Positions 44,762 through 56,701 of a DNA stretch of 64,000 bases are shown here, piece by piece. The stretch spans positions 486,501 to 550,500 of the forward strand of contig BCKL01000005.1 of the NCBI GenBank assembly GCA_001600635.1. Direction: 5' to 3'. Numbering within the stretch: the first letter of the stretch is position 1; each line of letters starts with the position of its first letter. A program made the position numbers and the translations under genes. This DNA comes from Leucosporidium creatinivorum. Its lineage: Eukaryota; Basidiomycota; Microbotryomycetes; Leucosporidiales; Leucosporidiaceae. The notes beneath the pieces were generated by a model. That model did not search any database and was not told the DNA's origin. It was given only the letters and a program-made list of their open reading frames with translations.

Positions 44762-46091
44762 TCAGGCCTCCTTCGAGTCCCTCCGTCCCGGCTTCTCCAA
44801 GCCGAACATCGTCTTGAGCGCCTCCCAAGTAGCAAACGACGTAGCGTTCATCGGCACCACCTTGAGGTAACCAATGCTCAACCCCACGAAGAAACCCCTC
44901 CACCCGCCGACCTTGTACACGCCCTTGGCCGTCTCCAAGAAGCCCGCCCGACCACTCGCGCCGGCCAGAGTCGCTGGTCCAACTTGCATCCGCCGCCTGA
45001 TGATATCGAGAGGGTAGGCGGCCGTCTGCCCTAGAGCGCCAGCGATACCTCCTGCGCCGAGGTCGAGCCAGGCGCTATTCCGCTGCCGAAACTCGGCGGA
45101 GAGGTATTTGGGCAGCAGGTCGGTGCGAAGGAAGCCCCAGACGACGAAGGAAGTACCGGCGTAGGGGATGATGCCGAATAGGGTAGGGAAGATGCCTCGG
45201 TAGAAGTGGGTGAGAGTGGGCTTGGAGGGTATTGGCGGAGGCGAAGGAGCGGCGGAGGCTTTGGAAGGGGGAGTGAGAGGTAATGGCGGTTCGAGGTAGA
45301 TTTGGCGAACAGTCTTGAGGACCGAGACTTTGTCGTTGGGGTTATGCCGAGGCTCAAAAGCCAGGCGGACTCGAATGAGCTCGAGAGGGTAGGTGAGGAG
45401 AGCCGAGGTGACGCCGGCAAGGGAACCAGCAACGAATCGCTTCGTCCCCGACTCGACATCCGCTGTCGGCATCAAGACCTACAATCAGAGCGCGAGAGCG
45501 TCAGCTAAAGCGTTGTTCTACAGCTCGACAGCGGCTCCCGACCCGAGACGCACGATATGAATCTTCTCGTACGCCATGAATTTGATGGCGGCGTAGGGGA
45601 AGATGCGCAGGAGGGTAGCCGAATGTCCTTGTAGTAGACCGCGCACCCCCGTCTCGGCGTAGATGTCTTTGCTCGCGCGGAACACGCCCATCCAAGTTCC
45701 TAAGCCGCCGGGTCAAGGTCGAGGTCAGCCCGGAGTGGGGGGTTGGCGCGACGCTGTAGGAGTAATTACCTGCATAACGAGCATAGTCTGGTGATCGTGT
45801 TTGGAAGAGAATCTTGACCCGATCCAGCGGGGCTACCGACGTCTTGCCGACACAACCTGAGAGCGAGCAAGCCAGGACGACGTCAATTCAGCTGCTTTAC
45901 GATTCGCCCGCTGGAAAGCGAGCTGTACAAGAGCACAGGGACGTACCTGCAATACCTCCCGCCAATCCTGAGAGCAGAGCATAGTCCAACGAGTCCGGGG
46001 CAGGCGAAGCAGCTGACCGTCGCGGCGAGGAAGAGGAGGATCGAGGTTGCTGTTCTGTTGAGGTGGACGGGGTAGGCGGAGGGTTAAGCAT
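44762..46091 (-). CDS. LEU5: Mitochondrial carrier, coenzyme A transporter type (LEU5/SLC25A42-like)
   Basis: A mitochondrial inner-membrane carrier. The three-fold carrier signature is visible: GKTSVAPLDRVKILFQTRSP, LLTYPLELIRVRLAFEP and TAAYPLDIIRRRMQVGPA. Loop residues GLLQGHSATLLRIFPYAAIK, FYRGIFPTLFGIIPYAGTSF and GFFVGLSIGYLKVVPMNATS are typical of the LEU5/GDC group that moves CoA (or a precursor) into the matrix. The start is MLNPPPTPSTSTEQQPRSSS, a Pro/Ser-rich leader before LDYALLSGLAGGIAG. Five exons or so. The specific substrate is from family knowledge; other carriers of the group are possible. Confidence 0.85.
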
Positions 46092-46587
46092 CGGCCTGTA
46101 GCTAAGCAGCGCCTGTCTTTCCTATGTCCTGCTGTAGTCGCGCGCGAGAAGTCGAGTGAGAGGACGGAGAGCAAGCTCACTTCGGCCGCGGATCAACTTC
46201 CTCAACGCCGGCTTCGGCGAGCTTTGCCTTCGACCAATACTTGCTCGCTCACTCGGGGGCCGTTCTGTACGGCATGCTTACTCTGCTCTGCCGCTCTATC
46301 GCTGCCGGCCGGCCAAGCACCAGCGGCTCCTCCTGGAGTCGCTCCCTCTTTGTCGAGCTCCGGCGGGCCGTCGCTCATCTCCTGCAACTGCAGGGAGCTC
46401 ACAGCAGAGCTCCACCGGATCGGTATCACCTCTACCAGCCTCTCGACGTAAAATGACCCGAGCGCACCGCCAGCGAGTCCTTCTCGGCTCGCGCTTCTCG
46501 CCTCCTCGAGGACACGATGTCGGGGCACCTCTGAGGCCCTTGCCTGGTTGATCTTCAACAGCTTGTTTGCTCCTCGTGTGACCTAAC
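46092..46587. other. Intergenic with an unassigned minus-strand open frame
   Basis: About 500 bp. On the minus strand a frame (46202 to about 46555) reads ASREGLAGGALGSFYVERLV, EVIPIRWSSAVSSLQLQ and so on, open for over 110 codons but without an ATG and with no recognised motif. Otherwise it holds the LEU5 promoter and the upstream region of the next gene. Confidence 0.35.
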
Positions 46588-47505
46588 ATGCCAAGCTTTG
46601 ACGGCTCTCGTCGCAACAGCTCGCCCGAGCTCCGAGGTCGATCTCTGCGCCATACGCCCGCCGCCAGACGAGCAGGAAGCCTCTCCCCGCCAGTCTTCAG
46701 TGAGTTCAACAGCTTTCAGGAAGCCCGACGGATCCTCGCTGACTCTGACCTCTCTGAAGATGCCAGAACGTACACGACCGCGCCCCGGACCGAGAGGGAG
46801 CTCAAGGAGCTCGGCGCCCTTGATCCAGTGCAGCGGCAGCTCATCACGCTGAGTGAGGCGACTCTACTTCAAGTGCACGAGGCGAGACTACCTGCTCGGG
46901 AGCTGGAAATAGCTCGGTGGAACTTGAGGCAGTTTCTGGAGCACTCGGACTCGGAGCACCCGCTGACCGTTTCTTAATTGCCTCAGATGGCAAACGGCAT
47001 CATCGGCGACAACTCGGACCTCTCCTTGTTTCTTTCAGAGGTAAGGACTGCTCAGAGTCAGCTCTGCGAGATCACGGGCGAACAGGATGGCTTGCAAGGG
47101 GTGAGCGCGTTCGCCGAACTGGCTCGAGTGTTGTGACTGAGCTTACCAAGTGCCCTCTCGTCACGGCCCCGTTCTCTCCACTTGTTTTCCTTGTCCGTGC
47201 AGCCAAAGCCTAGAGGTCGTCGCCTCGAGGTCCTTGACGAGAGGATCTCGGCGATCCTTTCGGCGCATCCTTTCCTTCGCGGATTCTGCGAAAAAGTGAG
47301 GCTTCTCAGCTGGAACTCATCACAAAAAGACAAAGCTAACTACCTGCTTTGTCGATGTGCAGCTGCATGCCGACCACGAGCTTGTGGGAAGGAATCGGCG
47401 AGGTTCGGCGTAGGGAACTCGCAGACTTGCTGGAATCCTCAGTGCCCTGTGTATCAGCCGAGTATCCCCGCATTGCTCTCCAATACCTCGATCCTTGTTC
47501 AGTAG
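46588..47505 (+). pseudogene. Unknown gene family, member 1 (probably degenerate)
   Basis: Same plan as the genes at 47651 and 59092: a Ser/Pro/Arg-rich first part, then a helical part. Exon 1 starts MPSFDGSRRNSSPELRGRSL, and the conserved block is RELKELGALDPVQRQLITLS. The equivalent of the next junction is damaged: where the other two members have a normal GT donor, this one reads AGGCAGTTTCTG and no site restores the frame to the next exon (MANGIIGDNSDLSLFLSEVR, from 46987). The last exon reads RRLEVLDERISAILSAHPFL, RGFCEK, matching VRSHPYLAGF in the family. The end at 47505 is only where the frame stops. No function is known. Confidence 0.5.
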
Positions 47506-47565
47506 GACTAGAACGCCATTGCATAAGTGTCGGACTTCAGCCGCCGCGATGGTGCTCGTGCTCAG

Positions 47566-47712
47566 ACGGTGCAGCAGAGGGGCGTCCACGGACTTTCTCA
47601 GCCCTCGTTCGCTCGCCGTGTGCCTTCCTTTGTTGCCTTCAGACTCTACCATGCCTCACGTTGTAGACTCGCCGCCCAGATCGAACAGCGCCAGCCCTCA
47701 ACCAGCACCGAG
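47566..47712. repeat. 147-bp promoter/start block shared with member 3 (copy A)
   Basis: Covers 85 bp upstream of the ATG and 62 bp of coding sequence of family member 2. By eye it matches 59007-59153 at 145 of 147 positions with no gap. Flanking sequence is much less alike. Confidence 0.9.
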
Positions 47713-48712
47713 ACCTCTCCCCGAGCCACCTGTCACAGTTCAGCTTCCTCGCTCTGAAGGGCTCACGGAGCCAGCTGCTCGAGAGGAAGGTACACCTCTC
47801 CGCCATCCCGTGCTTCGTCGACGCAACACACCTTGGCCGACTACTCGGGAAAACACACCCGACCTTCGAGCGGTGGCGCGCCGAGATGCCATTGAAGCTA
47901 GCGAGGGGCCTGTTCATAGACCTAGGACGAATGGACGACCGAACGGAGGTTCATATGATGACCATGGTGGATTGGAAGCTGTCACGGACGGAATGCAAGA
48001 GCTGCGGGCTCATGGCTGGTCCCCTGCTCCCGCTCCCGCCGAGCGCCGAGCAGCGCCTTTGCAGCCTACCGTGATCAATATTGGCCTTCGTACGTTCTTT
48101 AGAGGGTCTGTGTGATTTATGAAGATGTCAAAACTATGCTGACTCATCTTGAGATCACAGGCCAACCTCGGCACAGTAGAGCTCCTCGGGATGAGCAAGC
48201 CGAACTCGCTTCTCTCGGCGACGACCCGGTTCGAAGGCGACTCGTCTACCTCTCCGAGTACTTTCTGGAAAGGCCGCATCGGATCCAGAACCCTAGCGAT
48301 CGCGCACAGTACTTGCAAGTGAGCGATTCACTGATCTCGGCTTGCGACTGGCGCCGAACTTGAGGCTGACGCTGGCTAGCACACAAATCCTGCACGGTCT
48401 TATGGCTCACGGTGACCACGGCCGATGGGCTATTTTTTACGCCGATGTACGCGTTGCGCATACCATGCTCGCGTACCTCACTGCAGAGGAGGCGTTGCCC
48501 GAGGCAAGTTCCAAAGCAGATGGCTCACTGGTCAATCAGAGCTGACTTGATCGACTCCCTCGCGGATGTCACAGACGAATGCCTCTCAACTCATGAGAAT
48601 CCGTGCCCACGTTAATGAGCTGCTGCATAGCCATCCTTACCTGGTCGGCTTCGTGCGGCGACTGCGACAGGACAGGACAGAGGAGATGCGAGGGGCTAGA
48701 CAAGTGAGATAG
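47651..48712 (+). pseudogene. Unknown gene family, member 2 (lost splice acceptor)
   Basis: Exon 1 starts MPHVVDSPPRSNSASPQPAP and is Pro/Ser/Arg-rich and disordered. Exon 2 begins RQPRHSRAPRDEQAELASLG and has LVYLSEYFLERPHRIQ. The next exon should begin ILHGLMAHGDHGRWAIFYAD. In member 3 the same exon follows CACAG, here the sequence is CACAA (48382-48386), so the acceptor AG is lost. Using the upstream CTAG (ending 48379) shifts the frame to an early stop. The last exon (TNASQLMRIRAHVNELLHSH, PYLVGFVRRLRQD) follows a GC-AG intron. Intron positions match member 3. No known domain. Convergent with the PPR-like gene. Confidence 0.6.
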
Positions 48713-48888
48713 CAGGTGATAGAGTAAATCAAGACTTTCTGAAGTGACGGATAGTGTGATCAGAAGCAGTAGGAGGTCGAAGCAGGGCTCTCGGGAGCAC
48801 CATTGAAGTCTTGAGGCAGAGAGAGAAGGGGCGGTTTTCGGTCTTGGTGGAGGGCAACGAGAGATGCAACAAGTCGTATATCATGCTG

Positions 48889-51811
48889 CTAAGACTTGTC
48901 GTACGCCGAGTCGACCAAAGGGAATGCAATGGGAGAGATGACTTGGTCGTCTTCATCGACGTCGAGGACTCGGTCTGGGTCGGCGTGCAGCGTCGGCTCT
49001 TGCTCCTCAACGTTGGCGTTGGCTTCGGCCAAGGGCAGGTCGGCGAGAGTGGATCGTCGTCGCCTGTGCCAAAAAAGCCAGTCAGCCATCGGCATGCGAG
49101 TCGCGAGAGACTAAGCGAGACCCGATAAACTCACCTTTTGATCGCCTTGCTCTCCATCAACGACAACTCCCTCTGCGCCTCCTCGACCTCCTTCATCTCT
49201 CTCCTCCAGTCCCTTCCACTGCCATCCGGATTCCTGTTCCCGAACCTGTCCCCCTCCCTCTCCTGCACCTTGACAACCTCCCTCCACCACCTCTCGGCGA
49301 CGCCCTTGGCGTCCTCCCACTTCTCCTTCACCCCCAACTCTCGGATCAGCCCTCCCACTTGCTGTCCCCTCACCAACTTCCCCTCCTCCACTCCCTTCGT
49401 AAACGTCGCCAACGCCCCCTGCAATCCCACCGCCTTCTTCTCCCTCCCTCTCGCCATCCTCAAGAACCCAAACACCACCAAGCTCAACGTCATATCATCC
49501 GACTCGCATCCACTCCTCACAAGCGTATTGTACGCCGCTCCCGCATTGTCGATATCCTCGACATGGAACTTGGGGCGAAAGACTTGGGCTGCGAGGAGGG
49601 CGTTGAAGGTTTCGGTGGTGGGCTTCCAGCCGTCGGCGACGAGGTAGGAGAAAATGTGAAGGGATTCCTTGCGTCGGTCTTGGTAGGTCGAGGCGATGCG
49701 ACGGAGGACGGCATTGTAGGCACGTAGAGGGATGCGAATGGCAGGCGAAAGGGAAGGGTTGAAGGAAGGTCGAGGCGGGCGAGTGCGGAGGTAGTCGACT
49801 AGTCGGAGGGTGCGGAGGTAGTAAGGCTGAGAAGCCGAGGCGATGATGATCTGCGAGATGATGGCCGAAGCGACTCGCTCCCGGTGCGTTTCCTCGTAGT
49901 CGCCGACGAGGCGAGCGACTTCATCGACGTCGCTGCGATGTCCTACGGCGCGCCAGACGGGAGTCCACGCTCCTCGAGGGTAGGGCATGGCTGCTGAGGT
50001 CCATTCGTAGTAGAGTTGGAGGACGAGGGCCGAGTCGTTGGCGGAGGAGGCGGCGAAGACGAGGGAAAGGAAGAGGGGACGGAGGGCGACGTGCCACTCG
50101 AAGGGCTTGGGGCTGTGGAGAGGAGCGAGTCGGCGAAGGGTGAAGTAGATGTGGCGCGCTATGGAGGGAGCGTGCGTGTGGATGGTGACGGAGGTGAGGA
50201 GCCGGTTGGCGAGAGAGACGAGAGTAGCGGGTTCGAGATGCGCGAGAGAGAGATCGATGGCCTTGACGAGGGCGGGAGAAGGGAGTGGAGGGGAAGAGCG
50301 AGCGGGTGTTCCCCTTGCTCGTGACCGTTCTGGCTCCGAGTCGTCGAACGTCTCCATTGGCGCTGCCTCCTTGAGCAAAGATTCGAGCATCTCCAGGCTC
50401 TCCCTCGACTTGGGCTGATCCCAGCTCGCTACGCCATACACGCCTTCCCAAAATCTCAGCGCCAACAGCAGCCACTCCTCTTTCGCCGGCTCCCGCACTT
50501 CGAAACCCTGCTTCGGCGCACGCTCTATCACGATCCACCGCAGGAAAGCGATGACCGGCCGCTCCCTGATCATCTCCTCCTTTTCCAACGCCTGTAGCCG
50601 TTGCTCCAGCAGCCTGTCGAGCTCCTTCTGTCCCGATCTCGCGCCTGCGCTACACGCCGAATCGAGCACCTCCCTCGCCTGAGCGTAGGCGTCGTCGTCG
50701 GAGGTCATGGCTTCATGCATGATTTGGCTGAGGACTTCGTGGGTAGGGAGTTGAAGGGTGTCGAGCATGGAGTCGAGATGGGAGAGAGCGAGGCGAGGAT
50801 TGTCACGAAAGAGGGCGGGGAGGAAGGCCGAGGCGGAGGGGGAGGTGATGTACTTCGTCGGAGAGTCGTCGGCGGATGAGGAGAGGTGGTGGTAAGGTGT
50901 AGGAGAAGGGTAGACGTCCGGTAGCTCCTCCTCGTCCTGCCTTGCTGAGATGAGCTGAGCGTACTCGGCGAGCAGGACGAGGTCGCCTCTCCCTCGAGTG
51001 AGAGACTTGCTGAGCGCCGTAAACTCCTCCCGGAGGTCATCAAGATATCTCCTCCTTGCCACCTCGCGCTCCTCGGTGTCCCACTCGCCTGTATCCCCTT
51101 TGGCCTTGCGCTTTTGCCGCACCCCTTCCCACTCAACGCCGACCCGGAAAGCCTTCCTCGTATGATTGGAGCGTCTCGGGAAGCCCAGCTGGTCTGAAAG
51201 CTGTCGGAGTAGCTTGATGGCGCCCCATCGCCGACTGACGCCTAATCTGCTCCATCCTGGGTGGTGGTCGTTCGTCGCGAGAGTGTCGAAGAGGTCATCG
51301 TAGGTTGAACGACAGATCGAAGCTCGGGCGTCGTCGGAGAGGTGAAGGAGGACATAGTGTAGCTTTGCTCGGCTCTTGGATTGGAGAGCCGTTTCGAGGT
51401 CGCTGAGTGAGGTAGGCGGGTCGGCGACGGGCGAAGGGGAGGAAAGGCTCGCTGCTGATGGGCCGGCGCTGGTAGAAGCCTGGTAGGATACAGGGAAAGT
51501 CAGCTGAGCTCAGATGGAAGGCGGCCAAGGCTAGCGAGACCCACTAAAGGCTCTGTACGTAACACTGTCGACGAGCTAAGCGAACGCGTTTGCAGCTGCC
51601 GCACGACCTGCAGATCAGTCGTAGTCAGCTCTAGATACTCCAGTACAGTTTCCAAGTGTTCACTGCTCACCTTTTTGCCCTTTCTGCTGCTCGATAGTCC
51701 CTCTGAAGCGGATGACCTCGACGGCGAGAAGAAGCCGCCGCAGGTGCACGGCGCTCTCGGTTCGAGCGAGACGGCGAGGCGGCTAGTAGCTCGCCGTAAG
51801 CTGGGGAGCAT
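48889..51811 (-). CDS. PPR-like mitochondrial RNA-processing protein
   Basis: A protein of about 860 residues. The N-terminus (MLPSLRRATSRLAVSLEPRA) is Arg-rich and free of acidic residues at first, as in mitochondrial presequences. Two short introns follow, then one very long exon (49131 to about 51480). The repeat-like helical region has LRAYNAVLRRIASTYQDRRK, ESLHIFSYLVADGWKPTTET, FNALLAAQVFRPKFHVEDID and YNTLVRSGCESDDMTLSLVV, which follow the helix-turn-helix form of pentatricopeptide repeats. Such proteins bind organellar transcripts. The last small exon is acidic (NVEEQEPTLHADPDRVLDVD). No orthologue name can be given safely. Confidence 0.65.
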
Positions 51812-52060
51812 CTACCACGGTCCTCTGTAGCAATCTAGGCCAAGCGACGAGTTGAGCGAGCTGTAAGACGAGGTAACGGTTGCATCGAAACCATCGAGGC
51901 GCGTCGAGCTCGCTTCTTGCTCTCGAACTCTAACGCCGAGGCAAACCTCGAAACAGCTCAGAGCGCGCGCAGGTTGGCTTCTTACACTTTACTGAGATCT
52001 CTGCTTGCAGCGCTCACGATCCTCTGCTCACCTACAGCTCACCGCCTCGCCAGCGCCGCC
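51812..52060. promoter_or_regulatory. Divergent promoter, PPR-like / alkyltransferase
   Basis: 249 bp between divergent starts. An open plus-strand frame continues upstream of the alkyltransferase ATG but has no ATG of its own. No clear element seen. Confidence 0.4.
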
Positions 52061-52805
52061 ATGCCCGCTCTCCGCGTAACGCCCATCACCGCTGCCGCGC
52101 CATCGCAGGCGCAAGGTAGCAGGAGCAAGCCTTACTCGCGCAGTCCTACCACCAAGAGCCAGAGCAAGACTGTCTCACAACCCGCTGAGCCCGACTCGAC
52201 TCTCGCCTTCCCCACCGACTTGATCGCTCGTTCGCGCTTCAAGCTGCCCAACGGCAAGGCTATCACCGGTCATCAGTGGAAGGTGAGCTCTACTGCACCT
52301 CACTCCTGCTCTTCCGAGCTTCACCGCAGGTCAAGGCTCAGCAGCGGTTGAGCATCGAGCACCGAGAGCTGACTCAGCTTCGCGCTCGCTGTCCGTTCTG
52401 TACAGGTGTACGACTACATCCTCTCGATCCCCGTGGGCAAAGTCACGACCTACGGCCACATCTCCAGCGCACTCTCCTCCTCTCCCCGTGCCGGCAAGCG
52501 AAGCTTTCTCCCTCCTTCTCATCGCCGAGCCTCGCTAATCTCCTTCCCTCTTCATCTCAGTCGGCGGTGCCCTGCGCGACAACCCCTTTGCGCCCTACAT
52601 CCCTTGCCACCGCGTCATCGCTTCGACTCTCTTCATCGGCGGCTTCCAGGGGGAGTGGGGCAAGGAGGACGTGACCAGCGAGAAGGGGAAGCAGGAGAGT
52701 CAGAAGCTCGCTAAGAAGTTGAGGGTGCTCGGGGAGGAGGGGGTCACCTTTGATAGCAAGGGAAAGTTGGTCGGTGGAGAGGAGAAGGTGTGGAATGGCA
52801 AGTAG
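52061..52805 (+). CDS. MGT1: O6-alkylguanine-DNA alkyltransferase
   Basis: Suicide DNA-repair protein that moves alkyl groups from O6-alkylguanine to its own Cys. Three exons. Residues 1-55 are a Ser/Lys-rich basic leader (MPALRVTPITAAAPSQAQGS) absent from short homologues. The core is VYDYILSIPVGKVTTYGHIS, AVGGALRDNPFAPYIPCHRV, with the active-site PCHRV intact, so it is a true transferase rather than an ATL protein (where Cys is replaced). It ends EEKVWNGK. Intron 1 is 52283-52405. Intron 2 (52494-52560) is a GC-AG intron: GCAAGC donor, chosen because it gives the conserved AVGGAL join. Convergent with the helicase gene. Confidence 0.92.
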
Positions 52806-52994
52806 GGTGGTGTAGCTTGAGCCTGTATAGTCTGTCAATAGCTGTCGTTTTTGTCTCTCAGTGTGCGCCGAGGCTCGAGAGTCGCTCGCTTCTGCTCACT
52901 CTCGCGCAAGCTGCGGTGGACCACTCCCATCGCATTCCACCGCTTACTGTCCATGATAAGCATAAGTTCCTCCCTCTCCTCTCCAATCCAGGCT

Positions 52995-55900
52995 CTACTC
53001 CTCCTCAAACGTAACCCCGACCATCCTGCCCACCAAGATATCAAAATCGCTCTTCTCCCTCTCCTTACTACTCCTCCCATCCCTTGCCCCTCCCCTCTTC
53101 GCATGCCACTCCACCTCCAGCCTAGAAACAGCCTCCACTCCGGCTGTTGCGAACCTCCCATCCAACTCCTCTTCGTCCTCCTCTCCGGTCGGACTGCTGG
53201 GTGTGCCCGAGTATATTGTTGCTGATGAACCGTTGGAGACGGCGGTTTGCGTGATGGTCGATACGGTGTTAGTGGTTTGAGAGGAGGAGGAGGAAGAATG
53301 ATGGAGGGGTGAAGGACGGGAGAGGGGAGGGCCGGAGTAGCAGCTGTTGCGCAGGCAGAAGTTGAAGAAAGCTTGCCAGTAGGGATCGATCTGAGGGAAG
53401 TGAGAGGAGGGTCAGCTATCGGTAGAGGAGGAGAGCAGAGGGGAAGACGACGGACGGTGAGAGTATTGGGATTGCCGATGACGATGAGCAGCTCTTTTGC
53501 TCGGGTCATGGCGACGTTGAACCTGTGGAGAAGATGTCAGCTATCGCTCGCTCGCTCAAAAGCCTTATCGACAAGCGCACCTCTTAGGCTCGTGGATGAG
53601 ACCTCGGCTCTGCGCTCGGTCTTGAGGAAGCCAGCGGATGCCCGTCGAACGGACAGCAGAGATGATGACGACGCGGCTGGGGAGGAGAAGAGAGTCAGCT
53701 GGAGCACCATTGGAGTAGACAGCGAGTCGACGTACTTCTCAGCACCCTGCAGAGCCTCAACCGAACCGACGTCTGCGAGAGCGCAAGGTCAGATTCGCTC
53801 CTCGAGTAAGAGAGAAGCCACTCACCAACATCATGCAAGCCCACCGCACGCAACGCCAAACGAATCCTCCACACCTGCTCCCTAAAAGGACTAATCACCG
53901 AAACCTCCCTCGCGAGCAGCGTTCCGTGAGGCGTATTGCTGCCGACTAAGCTGAGGACGTAGCTCGTGACGAGTTGGACCTCCTGCTCGTTGTAGAAGGA
54001 GGCGCCTTCGTCGATGGGAAGGTCGTCGCCGGCGACTCCCTTGAAGAGGATGGGCCATCCTTGGTTTGGCAGGCCGGACCACGAGTGTAGAAGAGAGGTG
54101 TGGACGGCGGGAGGGGCGGAGGGCTCGAGGGTCTCGTTATAGAACTAAGCGAGGGTGTAGCAGAAGTCAGCAATCGTCGGTCGGAGCATCGAGAGAAGGA
54201 GAAGGCGCACCAAAGTCGAAGGAAGCATCAAAATGGGCGTCGCCGAGCGATAGTTCTTCGTCAAATCAACGAACGGCGTCCCCAGCGTCCACCTCACATC
54301 CGGATTCCTCCTCTTGTTCCTCCTCGCGCACGGATGCTCACTGTACACCTCCCTCTCCGCCAGCCTTTCCAGCAAACTGACGTCCAATCCCAACCCCCTC
54401 GCCTCCTGCGACACGATGACCGGTCCCAACTGCCTCGAATCGCCGCAAATAGTCACATGCGCAGGACTACAGATCCCATGGTCGGTCGTGACGATGGAGA
54501 GAGCGCAGGCGAGATCCGGTTCGGTCGCCTGAGCTGCTTCGTCGATGAGGAGGTAGCCAAAGTGGGGTTTTGTTAGAGGGATGGGAGTTTGAGGGTGGAT
54601 GGTGTGAAGGATGTGTAGTTGGAGGGAGGAGAGGTCGTGGTTGGAACAGCGGGTGGCGAGGAGGAGGGAGGCGTCGAGGACGGTGCAGCAGATGACTCGC
54701 TTCGAGAGGAGGACCCTGCGTGACGGCGAAAGCAGTCAGCTGTGGTCGAACTGAGACGTGAGAATAAGAAGAGCTTACTCGGATGGAGGAAGGGTGAAGC
54801 GATCGCCTTCGGAGTAGCAGTAGGGTAACAGCTCGTCGCGGACCTCGGTGAAGGGTCGACTGGGAGCGTTCAGGCGGAACAGCTGTCGTTCCGTGCATAG
54901 TCAGCAACGGCGCTCATACTCCCTTACAAGTCGACTTACTTCATTAGGAGAAAGGTCACGACGAAGGCGCATAGCGAGGGTATCGGCCGAGGGACCAGAA
55001 GCGCCGCAGACGAGGATGTGAGTCGTTGGGTGCTTCTTGAGGAGTTGCAGAACTGCTTCGACCAGCGTCTTGGTCTTTCCTGTCCCTGGAGGTCCGCTGA
55101 TGAGGAAGGGGACGGTATGCTTGCCCCAGAGGATGGATTTGACGGCGTTCTGTTTATGGGAAGGGGTCAGCGACCGAGGCCGAGAGGACTCGAGGAGCGG
55201 TATCAAGACTCACCTGTTGCTCCTCATTCAGGGAAGGGTCGAACGATGGCCACTCATCGTCGCCCAGCTCTTCTGGCTCCTCGTGAATGTCCTCCGGCGT
55301 AGGGAAGAGCCAGGTTTCGGTGATGGACTTGTCCTTTTGCACGTGAGCGACTGTCGGGTTCATAGCGTGGTCGAGCGTCTCGGTGGCTCGTCGCCAGTGA
55401 AGGAAGATGCGATCTGTTGAGCGAGGAAGGAGGTCAGCGGGCTTAGACGACAGCCGAGCGCCGAAGCTCACCTTGAACCTTCCACGATACGTTGAAGATC
55501 AGGGTCTCCTCGTACCCCCGCAACGCATCGCAGCGTAATACGACCTCTCCCTTTGCCCTGTTGACTCCCCACACCGTCGCCTCAAACACCAATCCCTGCC
55601 ACGCCTGCTGCTCGGGCCTCAGCTGCCGAATCTCGAGCACATCGCATAGGTCGACATTTGGCCATCCTTCCCTGATTGAAGGCGCTTGAAGTACGTAGAG
55701 AATCGGAGGAGTTGGTGCAGCGGGTGTAGGAGGGAGGGGAGGAAGCCGACTGAGGGGAGCCTTGAAGAGCCGAGCGTGCCGAAGCTGCTTGTCAATAGCG
55801 GCGTATTCGACGGTCTGCAGAGGGACCCAGAACTCGGCGTATGTGGAGGGTGAGAGACCGGGGAGTTGAGTGCGAAGTTGACGTTCGAGGGAGAAGGGAA

Positions 55901-56643
55901 TGGGATGAGCGAGCGGAGGGAGGGGAGGAGGGGAGATGGCGCTGGCGGGAGGGGCGCCGGGCCGCTGGGGGATAATTCGAGAGGAGGGAGCTTGAGGCTG
56001 TTGAAAGAGGGGCGGTGGTGGTTGGACGGCGATGAGCTTCTTGATGAGCGACTTGCGGTGATAATCCTCGAGAAGGGCGAGCTTGCGAGCGAAGGGAACG
56101 GGGAAGAGGGCGTTGATGTGCGCTTCGTAGACGATCTGGATAAGTAACGGGTCAGCTTGTCGTCGAGCTGTACGAGACCGAGGCTCGTACCCAAGTCGCC
56201 TCGGCGGGGGAGCGCTGAAACCTGTGGGCGAAAGGTCCATCGTTGACGTTTCGCAGCCAAAGAGGTTGGTAGATCTCTGCAAAGAGATCCAATCCCGGCG
56301 GTAGACGAGGGCCCCGACCGTTCAAATCTGTTAAACGCACACGCAAGGAGGTGAGCTGGGACGGCAACAGCTCGCGGAGCTGCAGCGACTCACCTGGAAG
56401 AGTTACAGGCCGGGGAACAGCATGCTGATACACTGGTGCTATCGGTGGTGGTGGTGGAAGAGCTGGTGTAGCGTAATATGTGTGTACTGGCTGAGGCGGG
56501 AAGGCAGACGGCGGCGGAGGAGCGAGCTGCTGCTGAAACTGAGCAGGAGCAGGCTGTAGGTCAACAGGTAGAGGTGATTCCTCCTCTCCTCTTGACTTGC
56601 TCCCTTGGTTGCGCACGTTCGGTACGCCCTTTTTGCGAGCCAT
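52995..56643 (-). CDS. MOV10/SDE3-type superfamily 1 RNA helicase
   Basis: The start at 56643 gives a Pro/Gln-rich N-terminus (MARKKGVPNVRNQGSKSRGE). A beta-rich region precedes the helicase core. Core motifs: Walker A in VPFLISGPPGTGKTKTLVEA; motif II in HFGYLLIDEAAQATEPD; motif III CGDSRQLGPVI; DLTKNYRSATPIL; VSVISPFREQV (IV); DVGSVEALQGAEK (V, with Q...G); and FNVAMTRAKELLIVIGNP (VI). These are UPF1-like motifs with the MOV10/SDE3 type of DEAA box. In fungi this group includes SDE3-like and Smg-like proteins tied to RNA silencing. Here the role is inference. C-terminus is Ser/Thr-rich and ends VTFEEE. About ten introns. Confidence 0.85.
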
Positions 56644-56701
56644 CGCCTGAGCGCCGAGAAACCAGAGACGAGGGAGAAGGGAAAGAGATGGGATCCGGCT
56701 C

